A DNA stretch of 42,912 nt, taken from positions 1 through 42,912 of the forward strand of contig NZ_JAOTBD010000032.1 of assembly GCF_026162625.1 (NCBI RefSeq), given 5' to 3'. The stretch comes from Paracoccus beibuensis. GTDB lineage: Bacteria; Pseudomonadota; Alphaproteobacteria; Rhodobacterales; Rhodobacteraceae. Below are positions 28,039-36,851 of the stretch, in pieces. The number at the start of each line of letters is the position of its first letter. The stretch's first letter is position 1. The notes beneath the pieces are model-generated. The model was not told the origin of the DNA and made no database searches. It worked only from the letters and a program-made list of their open reading frames with translations. The position numbers and the translations under genes were made by a program.

Positions 28039-28961
28039 GCTGCGTCCTCCGACACGAGGGACAGGAAGACCTCTTCCAGGCTGGATTGGCGGGTGGACAC
28101 GTCGCGCACGGTGATCCCGCGCGCCGCCAGGTCGCCCAGCAGGCGGGCGATGCCGGTGCGTTCGGCCCGCGTGTCATAGTCATAGCGCAGGTGGCGTCCA
28201 TCCGTCAGCACAACGCCGCGGTCGGCCAGGTCGCCCGGCACCGCGTCCAGCGGGGTATCCAGCTCGATGTTCAGTGTCTTCTTGCCGAATTCGCCCATCA
28301 GTTCGGCCGTGGGGCGAACCAGCAGCAGCCGGCCCTTGGCGATGACGCCGACGCGGTCGGCCATCTCCTCGGCCTCCTCGAGGTAGTGGGTGGTCAGGAT
28401 GATCGTCACGCCCTCGCGGCGCAGGTCGCCCACGACCTGCCACATCTCGCGGCGCAGCGCGACATCGACCCCGGCGGTCGGTTCGTCCAGGAACAGGACC
28501 TTCGGCTGGTGCGACAGGGCCTTGGCGATCAGCACGCGGCGCTTCATGCCGCCCGACAGTTCGCGCGTCGCGGCATCGCGCTTGTCCCACAAGGCCAGCG
28601 CCCGCAGGATGCGTTCGATATAGGCGTCGTCCGGCGGCATGCCGTAAAGGCCGCGCGTGAAGCGGACGCAGTTGATGACCTTCTCGAACGGCTCGAGCGC
28701 GATTTCCTGCGGCACGAGGCCTATGAGCTTGCGCGCGCCGCGCCAGTCGGTGCGGATGTCGTGGCCGCCCACGCGGACCGTGCCGCCCGTCGGTACAACC
28801 AGCCCGCAGATGATCGAGATCATGGTCGTCTTGCCCGCGCCGTTCGGTCCCAGAAGGGCGATGATCTCTCCCTCGTCGATGGTCAGGCTGACATCGTCCA
28901 AAGCCTTGGTTCCGCTGCCGTATTGCTTCGACAGGTGGTCAATTTCGATGATCGCGCCCAT
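28035..28961 (-). CDS. ABC transporter ATP-binding protein
   Basis: A 308-residue ATPase that powers the overlapping ABC-2 permease. Walker A GPNGAGKTT is at 38-46, followed by the Q-loop (IGLVPQE), signature LSGGMKRR, Walker B VLFLDEPTAGVD and the switch histidine in TTHYLEEAEE. The 80 residues after the ATPase core are the usual C-terminal extension of this DrrA/YadG-like group. The start at 28961 is supported by GGAGGGG. A 297-base spacer lies upstream. Confidence 0.94.
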   Translation of the reverse strand: MGAIIEIDHLSKQYGSGTKALDDVSLTIDEGEIIALLGPNGAGKTTMISIICGLVVPTGGTVRVGGHDIRTDWRGARKLIGLVPQEIALEPFEKVINCVRFTRGLYGMPPDDAYIERILRALALWDKRDAATRELSGGMKRRVLIAKALSHQPKVLFLDEPTAGVDVALRREMWQVVGDLRREGVTIILTTHYLEEAEEMADRVGVIAKGRLLLVRPTAELMGEFGKKTLNIELDTPLDAVPGDLADRGVVLTDGRHLRYDYDTRAERTGIARLLGDLAARGITVRDVSTRQSSLEEVFLSLVSEDAA

Positions 28962-29202
28962 GCGCCCCTCCGGTTGGTCGTGATGGCGGGCCGCATGCGC
29001 CCGGCCCGCAGATATGCATCGCCCGCACGGATTGCCAGAGCGGCAACCCGAGTCTGCCCGTGGCCGCAGGCTTGCACCGACAGGCGCGGCGGGGCAAGCA
29101 CATCGGAAACTGCACATCCTCGTGGCGGCAAGGCCGGGTTTCGGCGCGCAATGCGTTCCGCAGCCGAAATTCCGCTTGCCTCCGCTGCCGGCGGGAAGAG
29201 GC

Positions 29203-29256
29203 GCGGGCGGCGTCCCCCATCGAGGGGGCCGCCGCCCGCCGGGGCCTGCCGGCCCC
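29203..29256 (-). terminator. Two strong adjacent hairpins after mnmD
   Basis: GCGGGCGGCGTCCCCC pairs with GGGGGCCGCCGCCCGC (29203-29239, 16-bp stem, one mismatch, 5-base loop), and beside it GGGGCC-TGCC-GGCCCC (29241-29256) pairs perfectly. They begin 3 bases beyond the mnmD stop. There is no T-run. They probably end the mnmD transcript and shield the ABC transporter genes downstream. Confidence 0.5.
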
Positions 29257-29258
29257 GA

Positions 29259-29933
29259 TCAGCCCCGCAAGCGCCCCACGCTCATGTGCCGCTTGCGGCC
29301 GAAACCGGGGCGACGGAAGACATCGAACCCGGCCTCCGACAAAGCGCGGCGGACGTGGCCGGCTGCGGTATATGTTGCAAAGCTGCCCCCGACAGCGGTG
29401 TGCCGACCGACCGCGGCCATGAGATCGGGATGCCACATCTGCGGGTTCTTCGCGGGTGAGAAGCCGTCGAGGAACCAGGCATCGGCCATGCCCGCCCACT
29501 GCGGCAGCTTCTGCCGGACATCCCCCAGCACCAGCGTCAGGCTGACCTGACCGACCTGGAACTGCGTTCGACCCCACTCTTTGCGCAGCTGGAAAGCGAG
29601 GTCCGCCAGTTCGGGAAAGGCCGCATGTGCCTGCGCCAGCTGGGCGGTGGACATGGGATAGGCTTCGAAGCTGGTCATGCGGATCGGCACCTGCGCCACC
29701 TGCGCCAGCGCCAGCGCGTTCAGGCCGGTGCCGAAGCCAAGCTCGGCCAAGTGAAAGCCGGGGACCAGCCGTGCGGGCAGATCGTTCCCGTCCAGGAAGA
29801 CGTGGCGGGTCTCGGCCAGCCCTCCTACCAGACTGAAATAGGGGTCGTTGAAGCGGGTGGAGACCGGCACGCCGCCGTCGCGCCAGTCCAGCGCAGGCTC
29901 GTCTTCGGGGCGGGGATCGGATAGATCGCTCAT
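29259..29933 (-). CDS. mnmD: tRNA 5-methylaminomethyl-2-thiouridine34 methyltransferase MnmD
   Basis: A 224-residue SAM-dependent methyltransferase equal to the N-terminal half of E. coli MnmC. It performs the last methylation on wobble uridine of certain tRNAs. The N-terminal stretch STRFNDPYFS, the SAM loop ELGFGTGLN (64-72), SFEAYP and the family hallmark FLDGFSPAKNPQMW (153-166) are visible. A stand-alone protein is seen here because the oxidase half is encoded separately and divergently, 30 bases away. The start at 29933 was chosen as the nearest ATG before the domain. Confidence 0.9.
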   Translation of the reverse strand: MSDLSDPRPEDEPALDWRDGGVPVSTRFNDPYFSLVGGLAETRHVFLDGNDLPARLVPGFHLAELGFGTGLNALALAQVAQVPIRMTSFEAYPMSTAQLAQAHAAFPELADLAFQLRKEWGRTQFQVGQVSLTLVLGDVRQKLPQWAGMADAWFLDGFSPAKNPQMWHPDLMAAVGRHTAVGGSFATYTAAGHVRRALSEAGFDVFRRPGFGRKRHMSVGRLRG

Positions 29934-29963
29934 GCATGGCAGCTTTCGGGGAAGGGCAGCGAT

Positions 29964-31001
29964 TTGGCAAGTGACGGGACGATCCACGTGGCGGGCGCGG
30001 GCATCTTCGGCCTGGCCTGCGCATGGGCGCTGCTGCAACGTGGCGCGAGGGTGCGAGTCTTCGAGGTTGACCGAATCGGCGCGGGATCGTCCGGCGGCCA
30101 TGTCGGCGCGTTGGCCCCCCACGCGCCCGAGAACTGGAACCCGAAGAAGGCGCTGCAGCTGGAGAGCCTGCTGTCGGCGGCGGACTTCTGGGCGGAAGTC
30201 GAGGCCGTGTCGGCCCTGCCCTCTGGCTATGTCCGGACCGGACGGCTGCAGCCGGTGGCCGACGCCGAAACGGCTGCGCGCCTGCAGGACCGCATCGCGG
30301 CGGCGACACTGAACTGGCCGGGCGCGATGGGCATGTCGCTGATCGACCGCCCGCAGGGGGCGCTGGTCCCCAACAGCCCCACCGGCCTCTGGCTGCTGGA
30401 CGGGCTGACGGCGCGATTGAACCCGCGCGCCGTGCTGGCCGCGCTGGCGGGCGCAATCCGCGCCGGGGGCGGAGAGATCGACGAAGGCAGACCGGCACCC
30501 GCCGATCATGCGCCCACGATCTGGGCCACAGGGACGGCGGGGCTGCTGGATCTGAACGCGGCGCTGGACCGCAGGATCGGGCAAGGGGTCAAGGGGCAGT
30601 CGCTGCTGGTGGGCTTTGCGGCACCCGACAGCCCGCAGGTCTTCGCCGACGGGCTGCACATCGTGCCTCATGCGGACGGGACGACCGCCATCGGCTCGAC
30701 CTCGGAAAACAGCTTTGACCATGACCGGCCCGACGAACAGGCGGACGCGCTGCTGGCGCGGGCAGTGGCGACCTGCCCGGCCTTGGCCGGCGCGCCGGTG
30801 CTGGATGTCTGGGCAGGGCTGCGGCCCCGCGCCCGGAGCCGCGCGCCGGTTCTGGCGCCCTGGCCCGGCCGCCCCGGCCACCTGATCGCCAATGGCGGCT
30901 TCAAGATCGGCTTCGGCATGGCGCCGCTGATCGCGGACCTGGCGGCGCAGGTGGTGCTGGACGGGCGGCGCGACCTGCCCGACCTGTTCGCCCTGCCCTG
31001 A
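29964..31001 (+). CDS. FAD-dependent oxidoreductase, MnmC oxidase-half-like
   Basis: A 345-residue DAO-type flavoprotein. The FAD-binding motif VAGAGIFGLACA is at 9-20, and a C-terminal RPRARSRAPVL and FKIGFGMAP pair fits amino-acid-oxidase-like enzymes. Because it is divergent from mnmD, I infer that it does the job of the MnmC C-terminal half, removing the carboxymethyl group from cmnm5U34 in tRNA. The start codon is TTG (29964-29966) with AAGGG upstream. A glycine oxidase or other DAO role cannot be excluded. Confidence 0.75.
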   Translation: MASDGTIHVAGAGIFGLACAWALLQRGARVRVFEVDRIGAGSSGGHVGALAPHAPENWNPKKALQLESLLSAADFWAEVEAVSALPSGYVRTGRLQPVADAETAARLQDRIAAATLNWPGAMGMSLIDRPQGALVPNSPTGLWLLDGLTARLNPRAVLAALAGAIRAGGGEIDEGRPAPADHAPTIWATGTAGLLDLNAALDRRIGQGVKGQSLLVGFAAPDSPQVFADGLHIVPHADGTTAIGSTSENSFDHDRPDEQADALLARAVATCPALAGAPVLDVWAGLRPRARSRAPVLAPWPGRPGHLIANGGFKIGFGMAPLIADLAAQVVLDGRRDLPDLFALP

Positions 31002-31053
31002 CGGCTTGCGCCGCGCCCCCGGCAGGCGGCACAGTGGCGCAAAGGAGACGCCC

Positions 31054-32325
31054 ATGACCACCCGCCTCGACCACGCCTTCGCCGCCATCGACGCCGCCAA
31101 TTCGCAGGACCCGAACTGGGAGGAGGGCAAGCCAGCCAACCTCCTCTATGGCCAGCGCATGGCCGAGGAACAGCAGCGGATGTTCCCACAGGCCGACGAC
31201 GTGCTGCGCATCGCCTGCCGGGGCCAGCATATCGAACGCTGGACCCTGCCCCGCAGCGACTTTCCGATGAGCCGCCCAGGTTATCTGCAGTGGCGGCAGG
31301 AACAGGGCCGCCGACATGCCGGGCGCATCGCGGGCATCATGGCCGACGCCGGCTATCCGGCCGAGGATATCGACCGGGCGCGCCGGATGCTGACCAAGCA
31401 GGGGATCAAACGCGACCCGCAGGTGCAGGCGCTGGAGGACGTGATCTGCTTCACCTTCATCCGCTGGTACCTGGGCGACTTCATGGCAGCGATTTCGGAC
31501 GAGAAGATGCCGCGGATCATCGAGAAGACCGCCCGCAAGATGTCGGCCGAAGCCCGCGCCCGCGCGCTGGCGGAATTCCCGATGCCCGAGACCTTCGCGG
31601 TCTATTTCCGCGACGCAGACGAGAGCCGCCCCGTGAGGCGCGCCGTGATCGTGTCGCACGGCCAGCCGGGCGACCCTGAACCTCAGCAGGCCGCCATCGA
31701 GGCGCTGGCGGCCGAGGTGGCACGGCACGATCCGGGGCTGGAGGTGCTGGGCGCGACGCTTGCCATGCCGGGGGCGCTGGCCCGCACCTGCCGCAGCGAT
31801 TGCGTGATCTATCCGATGTTCATGGCCGAAGGCTGGTTCACCAGCACTGAACTGCCCCGCCGCCTGATCGAGGCCGGCGCACCGGGGGCGCATATCATGC
31901 GCCCATTCGGAACCGATCCGGGTCTGCCGGACCTGATCGTGGACAAGGTGCGGCAGGCAGCCGAGGCCGAGCGCTGGACGCTGGACCAGGTCACGCTGCT
32001 CTTGTCGGCGCACGGATCGCAGCGCAGCCAGGCCAGCTTCCAGATCACCACCGCGCTGGCCGAGCGCCTGTCGCCGCAGTTCGCCCGCCTCGTCACCGGA
32101 TTCGTTGAGCAGGAGCCGTTCATTGCCGACGCGGCGCGCGGGCTGGACCGTGCCATCAGCCTGCCGCTGTTCGCGCTGCGGGCCGAACACGTGCTGGAGG
32201 ATCTGCCGGAGGCCCTGGATCAGGCCGGATTCACCGGACCGCGACTGGACCCGATCGGGCTGGCGCCTGAAGTTCCGGCAATGATCGCGCGATCCATCGC
32301 GACCGAAGTTTCAAGCTTGAAATAA
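31054..32325 (+). CDS. Fusion of a DUF4202 domain and a CbiX/SirB-like domain
   Basis: A 423-residue protein with two parts. Residues about 1-185 match DUF4202 (FAAIDAANSQDPN, CRGQHIERW, HAGRIAGIM, EDVICFTFIRWYLGDF). Its His and Glu/Asp residues recall an HD-type metal site, which is inference. Residues about 195-420 resemble a two-halved CbiX/SirB chelatase-like domain with VSHGQP (H202) and LLSAHGS (H320), then VEQEPFIADAARGL. AAAGGAG precedes the ATG at 31054. Metal insertion into a tetrapyrrole is suggested by the second part, but no other tetrapyrrole gene is near. It lies 52 bases after the FAD enzyme gene. Confidence 0.8.
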   Translation: MTTRLDHAFAAIDAANSQDPNWEEGKPANLLYGQRMAEEQQRMFPQADDVLRIACRGQHIERWTLPRSDFPMSRPGYLQWRQEQGRRHAGRIAGIMADAGYPAEDIDRARRMLTKQGIKRDPQVQALEDVICFTFIRWYLGDFMAAISDEKMPRIIEKTARKMSAEARARALAEFPMPETFAVYFRDADESRPVRRAVIVSHGQPGDPEPQQAAIEALAAEVARHDPGLEVLGATLAMPGALARTCRSDCVIYPMFMAEGWFTSTELPRRLIEAGAPGAHIMRPFGTDPGLPDLIVDKVRQAAEAERWTLDQVTLLLSAHGSQRSQASFQITTALAERLSPQFARLVTGFVEQEPFIADAARGLDRAISLPLFALRAEHVLEDLPEALDQAGFTGPRLDPIGLAPEVPAMIARSIATEVSSLK

Positions 32326-32328
32326 TAT
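32299..32328 (+). promoter_or_regulatory. Promoter of the marR operon with a palindromic operator in its spacer
   Basis: TAATAT (32323-32328) is a strong -10 box in this GC-rich DNA, and GCGACC (32299-32304) is a weak -35 at 18 bases. The 14-base perfect palindrome TTTCAAGCTTGAAA (32309-32322) fills the spacer, also encoding the last codons of the DUF4202-CbiX gene. Such a site suits a dimeric MarR repressor, most likely the product of the gene that follows. Confidence 0.6.
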
Positions 32329-32367
32329 ACGGCCCGTGCCAGCCTCCGTGACAGGAGGTGGCACGGC

Positions 32368-32400
32368 ATGACGACATCCCGCCAGCAGGCCCACGCATGA
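32368..32400 (+). CDS. 10-residue leader peptide before marR, predicted
   Basis: The best Shine-Dalgarno sequence of this operon, AGGAGGTG (32353-32360), stands 7 bases before an ATG that is not in the marR frame. It opens [10 protein letters not shown] and stops at a TGA that overlaps the marR start codon (ATGA). marR itself has only a weak GCAGG. This arrangement suggests that marR translation is coupled to the leader. An in-frame GTG at 32358 would extend marR, but it lies inside the Shine-Dalgarno sequence. Confidence 0.45.
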   Translation: MTTSRQQAHA

Positions 32401-32831
32401 GCGAGCTGTCCAAGCGTCGGCTGAAGACCTGGATCCGCCTGCTTGGCGTGACACGGACGGCCGAGAACCGCCTGCGCGACTACCTGCGGCGCGAACACGC
32501 CACCACCCTGCCGCGCTTTGACGTCATGGCCGCGCTGTGGCGGCGGCGCGACGGGGTCACCATGTCCGAACTGTCGCGCCTGCTGCTGGTATCGAACGGC
32601 AATGCCACGGCGGTCGTCGACCGGCTGGAGGCCGACGGGCTGGCGCGGCGCGAGGCCGAGGGCGGCGACCGCCGCCGGGTCCGTGTGCGCCTGACCTCCG
32701 AAGGGCTGACCGCGTTCGAAGCCATGGCCTCTGGCCATGAGGCCGAGGTGGACGACCTGTTCTCCGGCCTGTCCGAAACCGACCTTGACCAGATGCGCGA
32801 GATCCTGTCCCGCGCCGGGAGGAAAGAATGA
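32397..32831 (+). CDS. MarR family transcriptional regulator
   Basis: A 144-residue winged-helix repressor. The DNA-binding region is visible at about 45-105 ([45 protein letters not shown]), including the beta-wing with DRR. It heads the aromatic-CoA operon and overlaps the next gene by 4 bases (ATGA). The palindrome at its promoter suggests autoregulation, probably relieved by an acyl-CoA of the pathway as in BadR/CouR-type regulators; that ligand is inference. Confidence 0.92.
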   Translation: MSELSKRRLKTWIRLLGVTRTAENRLRDYLRREHATTLPRFDVMAALWRRRDGVTMSELSRLLLVSNGNATAVVDRLEADGLARREAEGGDRRRVRVRLTSEGLTAFEAMASGHEAEVDDLFSGLSETDLDQMREILSRAGRKE

Positions 32832-33640
32832 CCCCTGTCACCATGGCCGGCCTGACGCCGCAGCATTTCCAGTGGGAGATGCAGGGCCGCATCGCCGTCA
32901 TCCGCCTGAACCGGCCAGAGCGCAAGAACCCCCTGACCTTTGAAAGCTATGCCGAACTGGGCGACTGCTTCCGCCGGCTGGTCCATGCCTCGGACGTGGA
33001 TGTCGTCGTGCTGGCCAGCAACGGCGGCAATTTCTGTTCCGGCGGCGACGTGCACGAGATCATCGGACCGCTGGTCGGAATGGAGATGCCGCAGCTGCTG
33101 GCCTTCACCCGGATGACCGGAGAACTGGTGCGCGCGATGATCCATTGCGGCAAGCCCATCGTCGCCGCGGTCGAGGGCGTCTGCGTGGGCGCGGGCGCGA
33201 TCATGGCGATGGCGTCCGACCTGCGGCTGGCGGCACCCTCGGCCAAGACCGCGTTCCTGTTCACGCGGGTCGGGCTGGCGGGCTGCGACATGGGGGCCTG
33301 CGCCATGCTGCCCCGCATCGTCGGCCAGGGGCGTGCGGCCGAGCTGCTGTATACGGGCCGGGTGCTGCGCGCGGAGGAAGGCGAGCGCTGGGGGTTCTGG
33401 AACAGCCTGCATGACGACGTCTTTGCGGCGGCAATGGATCTGGCGCAGGGGGTCGCCGCAGGACCCGTGTGGGCGCACGGAATCACCAAGACGCAGCTGA
33501 ACCAGGAATGGAACATGGGCCTCGACCAGGCGATCGAGGCCGAGGCGCAGGCGCAGGCCATCTGCATGCAGACCCGCGATTTCGAACGCGCCTATCGCGC
33601 TTTCGTCGCCAAGGAAACGCCGGTCTTCGAAGGAAACTGA
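32828..33640 (+). CDS. Enoyl-CoA hydratase/isomerase family protein
   Basis: A 270-residue crotonase-fold enzyme. The oxyanion-hole segments are [14 protein letters not shown] and [19 protein letters not shown], and the family-like [24 protein letters not shown] follows. The wording of the middle part resembles the hydratase that I recall beside 2-aminobenzoyl-CoA degradation genes in roseobacters, so it probably hydrates or opens a ring-derived enoyl-CoA. It overlaps marR by 4 bases and precedes the acyl-CoA dehydrogenase gene. Confidence 0.92.
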   Translation: MTPVTMAGLTPQHFQWEMQGRIAVIRLNRPERKNPLTFESYAELGDCFRRLVHASDVDVVVLASNGGNFCSGGDVHEIIGPLVGMEMPQLLAFTRMTGELVRAMIHCGKPIVAAVEGVCVGAGAIMAMASDLRLAAPSAKTAFLFTRVGLAGCDMGACAMLPRIVGQGRAAELLYTGRVLRAEEGERWGFWNSLHDDVFAAAMDLAQGVAAGPVWAHGITKTQLNQEWNMGLDQAIEAEAQAQAICMQTRDFERAYRAFVAKETPVFEGN

Positions 33641-33647
33641 GGCGGTC

Positions 33648-33667
33648 GGGGCGCTGCCCCGGGCCCC
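33648..33667. repeat. GC-rich palindromic motif inside the operon
   Basis: GGGGC-GCT-GCCCC followed by GGGCCCC fills the 47-base gap between the hydratase and dehydrogenase genes, followed by GAATATCTGGAA. I recall very similar GGGGC..GCCCCGG.CCCC..ATAT sequences between genes in many Rhodobacterales genomes, so this may be a small repeated extragenic element that forms mRNA hairpins. Confidence 0.4.
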
Positions 33668-33687
33668 GAATATCTGGAACACGGAAG

Positions 33688-34815
33688 ATGGATCGAAGCT
33701 TTCTGGACTGGCCGTTTTTCGAGGATCGCCACAGGGCGCTGGCGGCGGACCTTGAGGAGTGGGCCAGCAGTCTTGCGGTGGATCACGGCGATGCCGATGC
33801 GGCCTGCCGGGCGCTGGTCCGCGACCTGGGCCATGCGGGCTGGCTGCGGCATTCCGGGGGCGAGGCGCTGGACGTGCGCAGCCTGTGCCTGATCCGCGAG
33901 ACGCTGGCGCGGCATGACGGGCTGGCTGATTTCGCCTTCGCCATGCAGGGGCTGGGGATGGGGGCGGTCACGCTGTTCGGCAGCCCGGCGCAGCGGGACT
34001 GGCTGGAGCGGACGCGGGCGGGCACGGCCATTGCCGGTTTTGCGCTGACCGAGCCGGGGTCGGGGTCCGACGTGGCGCGGCTGGCGACGACGGCGCGGCG
34101 TGACGGCGATGGCTGGATGCTGGACGGGGAAAAGACCTATATCTCGAACGGCGGCATCGCGGATGTCTATGTCATCGTGGCGCGCACGGGCGAGGCGCCG
34201 GGCGCGCGCGGGCTGTCGGCCTTTCTGCTGCCCGCCGACACACCCGGACTGGAGGTCGTGAGCCGGATCGAGGTGATTGCGCCGCATCCGCTGGCGCATC
34301 TGCGGCTGACGGGCGTGCGTCTGCCGGGCGCTGCGCTGATCGGGCAGCCGGGACAGGGGTTCCGCATCGCCATGACGGTGCTGGATCATTTCCGGCCCAC
34401 CGTCGGCGCGGCGGCCCTGGGCTTCGCGCGCCGGGCGCTGGACGAGGCCCTGGAGCGGGTCCGGTCGCGCGAGATCTTCGGCGCGCCAATGGCGGATCTG
34501 CAGATGGTCCAGGGGCACCTGGCCGACATGGCGCTGAAGGTCGACGCCAGCGCGCTGCTGGTCTATCGCGCTGCCTGGGCCAAGGACGGCGGTGCGGCGC
34601 GCATCACACGAGAGGCGGCGATGGCCAAGCTGCATGCGACCGAAACCGCGCAGCAGGTGATCGACCAGGCGGTGCAGCTGCATGGCGGGGACGGCGTGCG
34701 CAGCGGCACGGTGGTGGAAAGGCTCTATCGCGAGATCAGGGCGCTCCGCATCTATGAAGGGGCCAGCGACGTGCAGCGGCTGGTCATCGCCCGCAGTGTG
34801 CTGGAGGGCGCATGA
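33688..34815 (+). CDS. Acyl-CoA dehydrogenase
   Basis: A 375-residue flavoprotein that introduces a 2,3-double bond into an acyl-CoA. Visible signs are [39 protein letters not shown] and the C-terminal [19 protein letters not shown], where the glutamate of YEG fits the catalytic base. Length is normal. In this operon it would act on the reduced ring product or a downstream acid of anthraniloyl-CoA degradation. It overlaps the thioesterase gene by 4 bases. Confidence 0.93.
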   Translation: MDRSFLDWPFFEDRHRALAADLEEWASSLAVDHGDADAACRALVRDLGHAGWLRHSGGEALDVRSLCLIRETLARHDGLADFAFAMQGLGMGAVTLFGSPAQRDWLERTRAGTAIAGFALTEPGSGSDVARLATTARRDGDGWMLDGEKTYISNGGIADVYVIVARTGEAPGARGLSAFLLPADTPGLEVVSRIEVIAPHPLAHLRLTGVRLPGAALIGQPGQGFRIAMTVLDHFRPTVGAAALGFARRALDEALERVRSREIFGAPMADLQMVQGHLADMALKVDASALLVYRAAWAKDGGAARITREAAMAKLHATETAQQVIDQAVQLHGGDGVRSGTVVERLYREIRALRIYEGASDVQRLVIARSVLEGA

Positions 34816-35201
34816 CCTATCGCCGCACCATCGCGATCGAGTTCTGCCACTGCGACCCGGCGGGCATCGTCTTCTATCCCCGCTATGCCGAAATGGTGAA
34901 CCACATGGTCGAGAACTTCTTTTTGGAAGAGGTCGGCCACGGTTTCGGCTCCATGATGGCGGCGGGCCAGGGCATGCCGACCGTCAGGCTGGAGATCGAC
35001 TTTCGCAAGCCCTCGCGCCTTGGCGACCGGCTGGAATGGACGCTGGAGGTCGAACACCTGGGCCGGACCAGCGCCCGGTTCCGCGTGACGGCCGAGGACC
35101 GGCTGGAGGCGCGTTCGACCGTCGTCTGGATGGCACGCAATTTCACGCCCTCGCCCTGGCCCGATGACATCCGGCGGGTGCTGGAGGCGCATCAAGGCTG
35201 A
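34812..35201 (+). CDS. Hotdog-fold acyl-CoA thioesterase
   Basis: A 129-residue single hotdog domain of the 4-hydroxybenzoyl-CoA thioesterase type. The [15 protein letters not shown] segment carries the catalytic aspartate (D15). [19 protein letters not shown] and a C-terminal [11 protein letters not shown] complete the fold. It would hydrolyse an aromatic or ring-derived acyl-CoA, perhaps freeing CoA from dead-end intermediates. The start codon overlaps the stop of the dehydrogenase gene. Confidence 0.92.
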   Translation: MTYRRTIAIEFCHCDPAGIVFYPRYAEMVNHMVENFFLEEVGHGFGSMMAAGQGMPTVRLEIDFRKPSRLGDRLEWTLEVEHLGRTSARFRVTAEDRLEARSTVVWMARNFTPSPWPDDIRRVLEAHQG

Positions 35202-35231
35202 ACGGGATCAAGACCAACAAGGACGGGGAAG

Positions 35232-36851
35232 ATGGCAGCACTGGGACCAAGCGGACATACCGACAGCTTCACACGCGACAACCTGCCCGCGACCGAGGCC
35301 TGGCCGCAGATCGACCTGTCGGGTTTCGACTATCCCGATTGGCTGAACGCGGGGGCCGAACTGACCGACCGCATGGTCGAGCGTGGCTTCGGCGACCGCG
35401 TGGCGCTGGTCGGCAACGGCCGGGCGCGCACCTACAAGGAACTGTCGGACTGGACCAACCGGCTGGCCCATGCGCTGGTCGAGGATTATGGCGTCAAGCC
35501 CGGCAATCGGGTGCTGATCCGGTCGGCGAACAACCCGGCGATGGTCGCCTGCTGGCTGGCCGCGACCAAGGCGGGGGCGGTCGTCGTGAACACCATGCCG
35601 ATGCTGCGCGAAAAAGAACTGGCGCAGGTGATCGACAAGGCACAGGTCAGCCACGCGCTCTGCGACACGCGGCTGATGGACGAACTGGTCAGTGCGGCCA
35701 AGGGGTCGGCGGTCCTGAACACGGTCGTGGGCTTTGACGGCACCGCCAATCACGATGCCGAACTGGACCGGGCTGCACTGACCAAGCCGGTGCGGTTCCA
35801 GGCGGTGCGGACTGGGCGCGACGACGTGGCGCTGCTGGGGATGACCTCGGGGTCGACGGGGGAACCCAAGGCCACGATGCATTTCCACCGCGACATCCTG
35901 GTCATCGCCGACGGCTATGCCCGAGAGGTGCTGGGCGTGACGCCCGACGACGTCTTCGTGGGCTCGCCGCCCCTGGCCTTCACCTTCGGGCTCGGCGGGC
36001 TGGCCGTCTTCCCGCTGCGCTTCGGGGCCAGCGCCGTGCTGCTGGAAAATGCGTCCCCGCCGAACATGATCGACATCATCCAGACCCATCGCGCCACCGT
36101 CTGCGTCACCGCGCCCACCGCCTACCGGGTGATGCTGCGCGCGATGGCCGAGGGGGCCGACCTTTCCAGCCTGCGCGTCGCCGTCAGCGCCGGAGAGACC
36201 TTGCCCGCGCCGATCTGGCAGGACTGGTGCGACCGGACCGGCAAGCCGATCCTGGACGGAATCGGTGCCACCGAGATGCTGCACATCTTCATCACCAACC
36301 GACTGGATGACAGCCACCCGGGCTGCACAGGCCGGCCCGTGCAGGGATACCGCGCGAAGATCGTGGACGACAACGGCCGCGAGGTTCCGCGCGGGGAACT
36401 GGGGCGGCTGGCGGTCATCGGTCCGACGGGGTGCCGGTACCTGAACGACGCGCGGCAGGCGGATTACGTGCGTGACGGCTGGAACCTGACCGGCGACACG
36501 TTCTGGCAGGACGAAGACGGGCGCTTCCATTTCGCGGCGCGCTGCGACGACATCATCGTGTCGTCGGGATACAACATCGCGGGGCCGGACGTCGAAGCCG
36601 CGCTGCTCGCCCACCCGGATGTGCTGGAATGCGCAGTCGTCGGCGCCCCCGATCCCGAACGCGGCCAGATCGTCGAGGCGCATGTCGTCCTGGCCCCCGG
36701 CGTCGCGGCCGACCAGGTGACGGTCGAGCGCTTGCAGCGCCACGTCAAGGATGCGATCGCGCCCTTCAAGTATCCCCGCCGGGTGGTCTTTTGCGACGCC
36801 CTGCCCAAGACCCAGACCGGCAAGATCCAGAGGTTCAGGCTGAAGCAATGA
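35232..36851 (+). CDS. Benzoate/2-aminobenzoate-CoA ligase family protein
   Basis: A 539-residue ANL-family ligase that activates an aromatic acid to its CoA thioester with ATP. The ATP loop [10 protein letters not shown] is at 204-213. Benzoate-CoA-ligase-like stretches include [32 protein letters not shown] and the C-terminal [11 protein letters not shown] with catalytic K531. The tie to kynA through an ATGA overlap suggests 2-aminobenzoate (anthranilate) as substrate. Benzoate or hydroxybenzoate remain possible. The start at 35232 follows GGGGAAG. Confidence 0.9.
   Translation: MAALGPSGHTDSFTRDNLPATEAWPQIDLSGFDYPDWLNAGAELTDRMVERGFGDRVALVGNGRARTYKELSDWTNRLAHALVEDYGVKPGNRVLIRSANNPAMVACWLAATKAGAVVVNTMPMLREKELAQVIDKAQVSHALCDTRLMDELVSAAKGSAVLNTVVGFDGTANHDAELDRAALTKPVRFQAVRTGRDDVALLGMTSGSTGEPKATMHFHRDILVIADGYAREVLGVTPDDVFVGSPPLAFTFGLGGLAVFPLRFGASAVLLENASPPNMIDIIQTHRATVCVTAPTAYRVMLRAMAEGADLSSLRVAVSAGETLPAPIWQDWCDRTGKPILDGIGATEMLHIFITNRLDDSHPGCTGRPVQGYRAKIVDDNGREVPRGELGRLAVIGPTGCRYLNDARQADYVRDGWNLTGDTFWQDEDGRFHFAARCDDIIVSSGYNIAGPDVEAALLAHPDVLECAVVGAPDPERGQIVEAHVVLAPGVAADQVTVERLQRHVKDAIAPFKYPRRVVFCDALPKTQTGKIQRFRLKQ

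Noticed and set aside
28939..30498. 519-codon minus-strand frame spanning mnmD and its neighbours
   Set aside because: Arg/Pro/Gly-rich translation without domains, in conflict with mnmD and the FAD enzyme gene.
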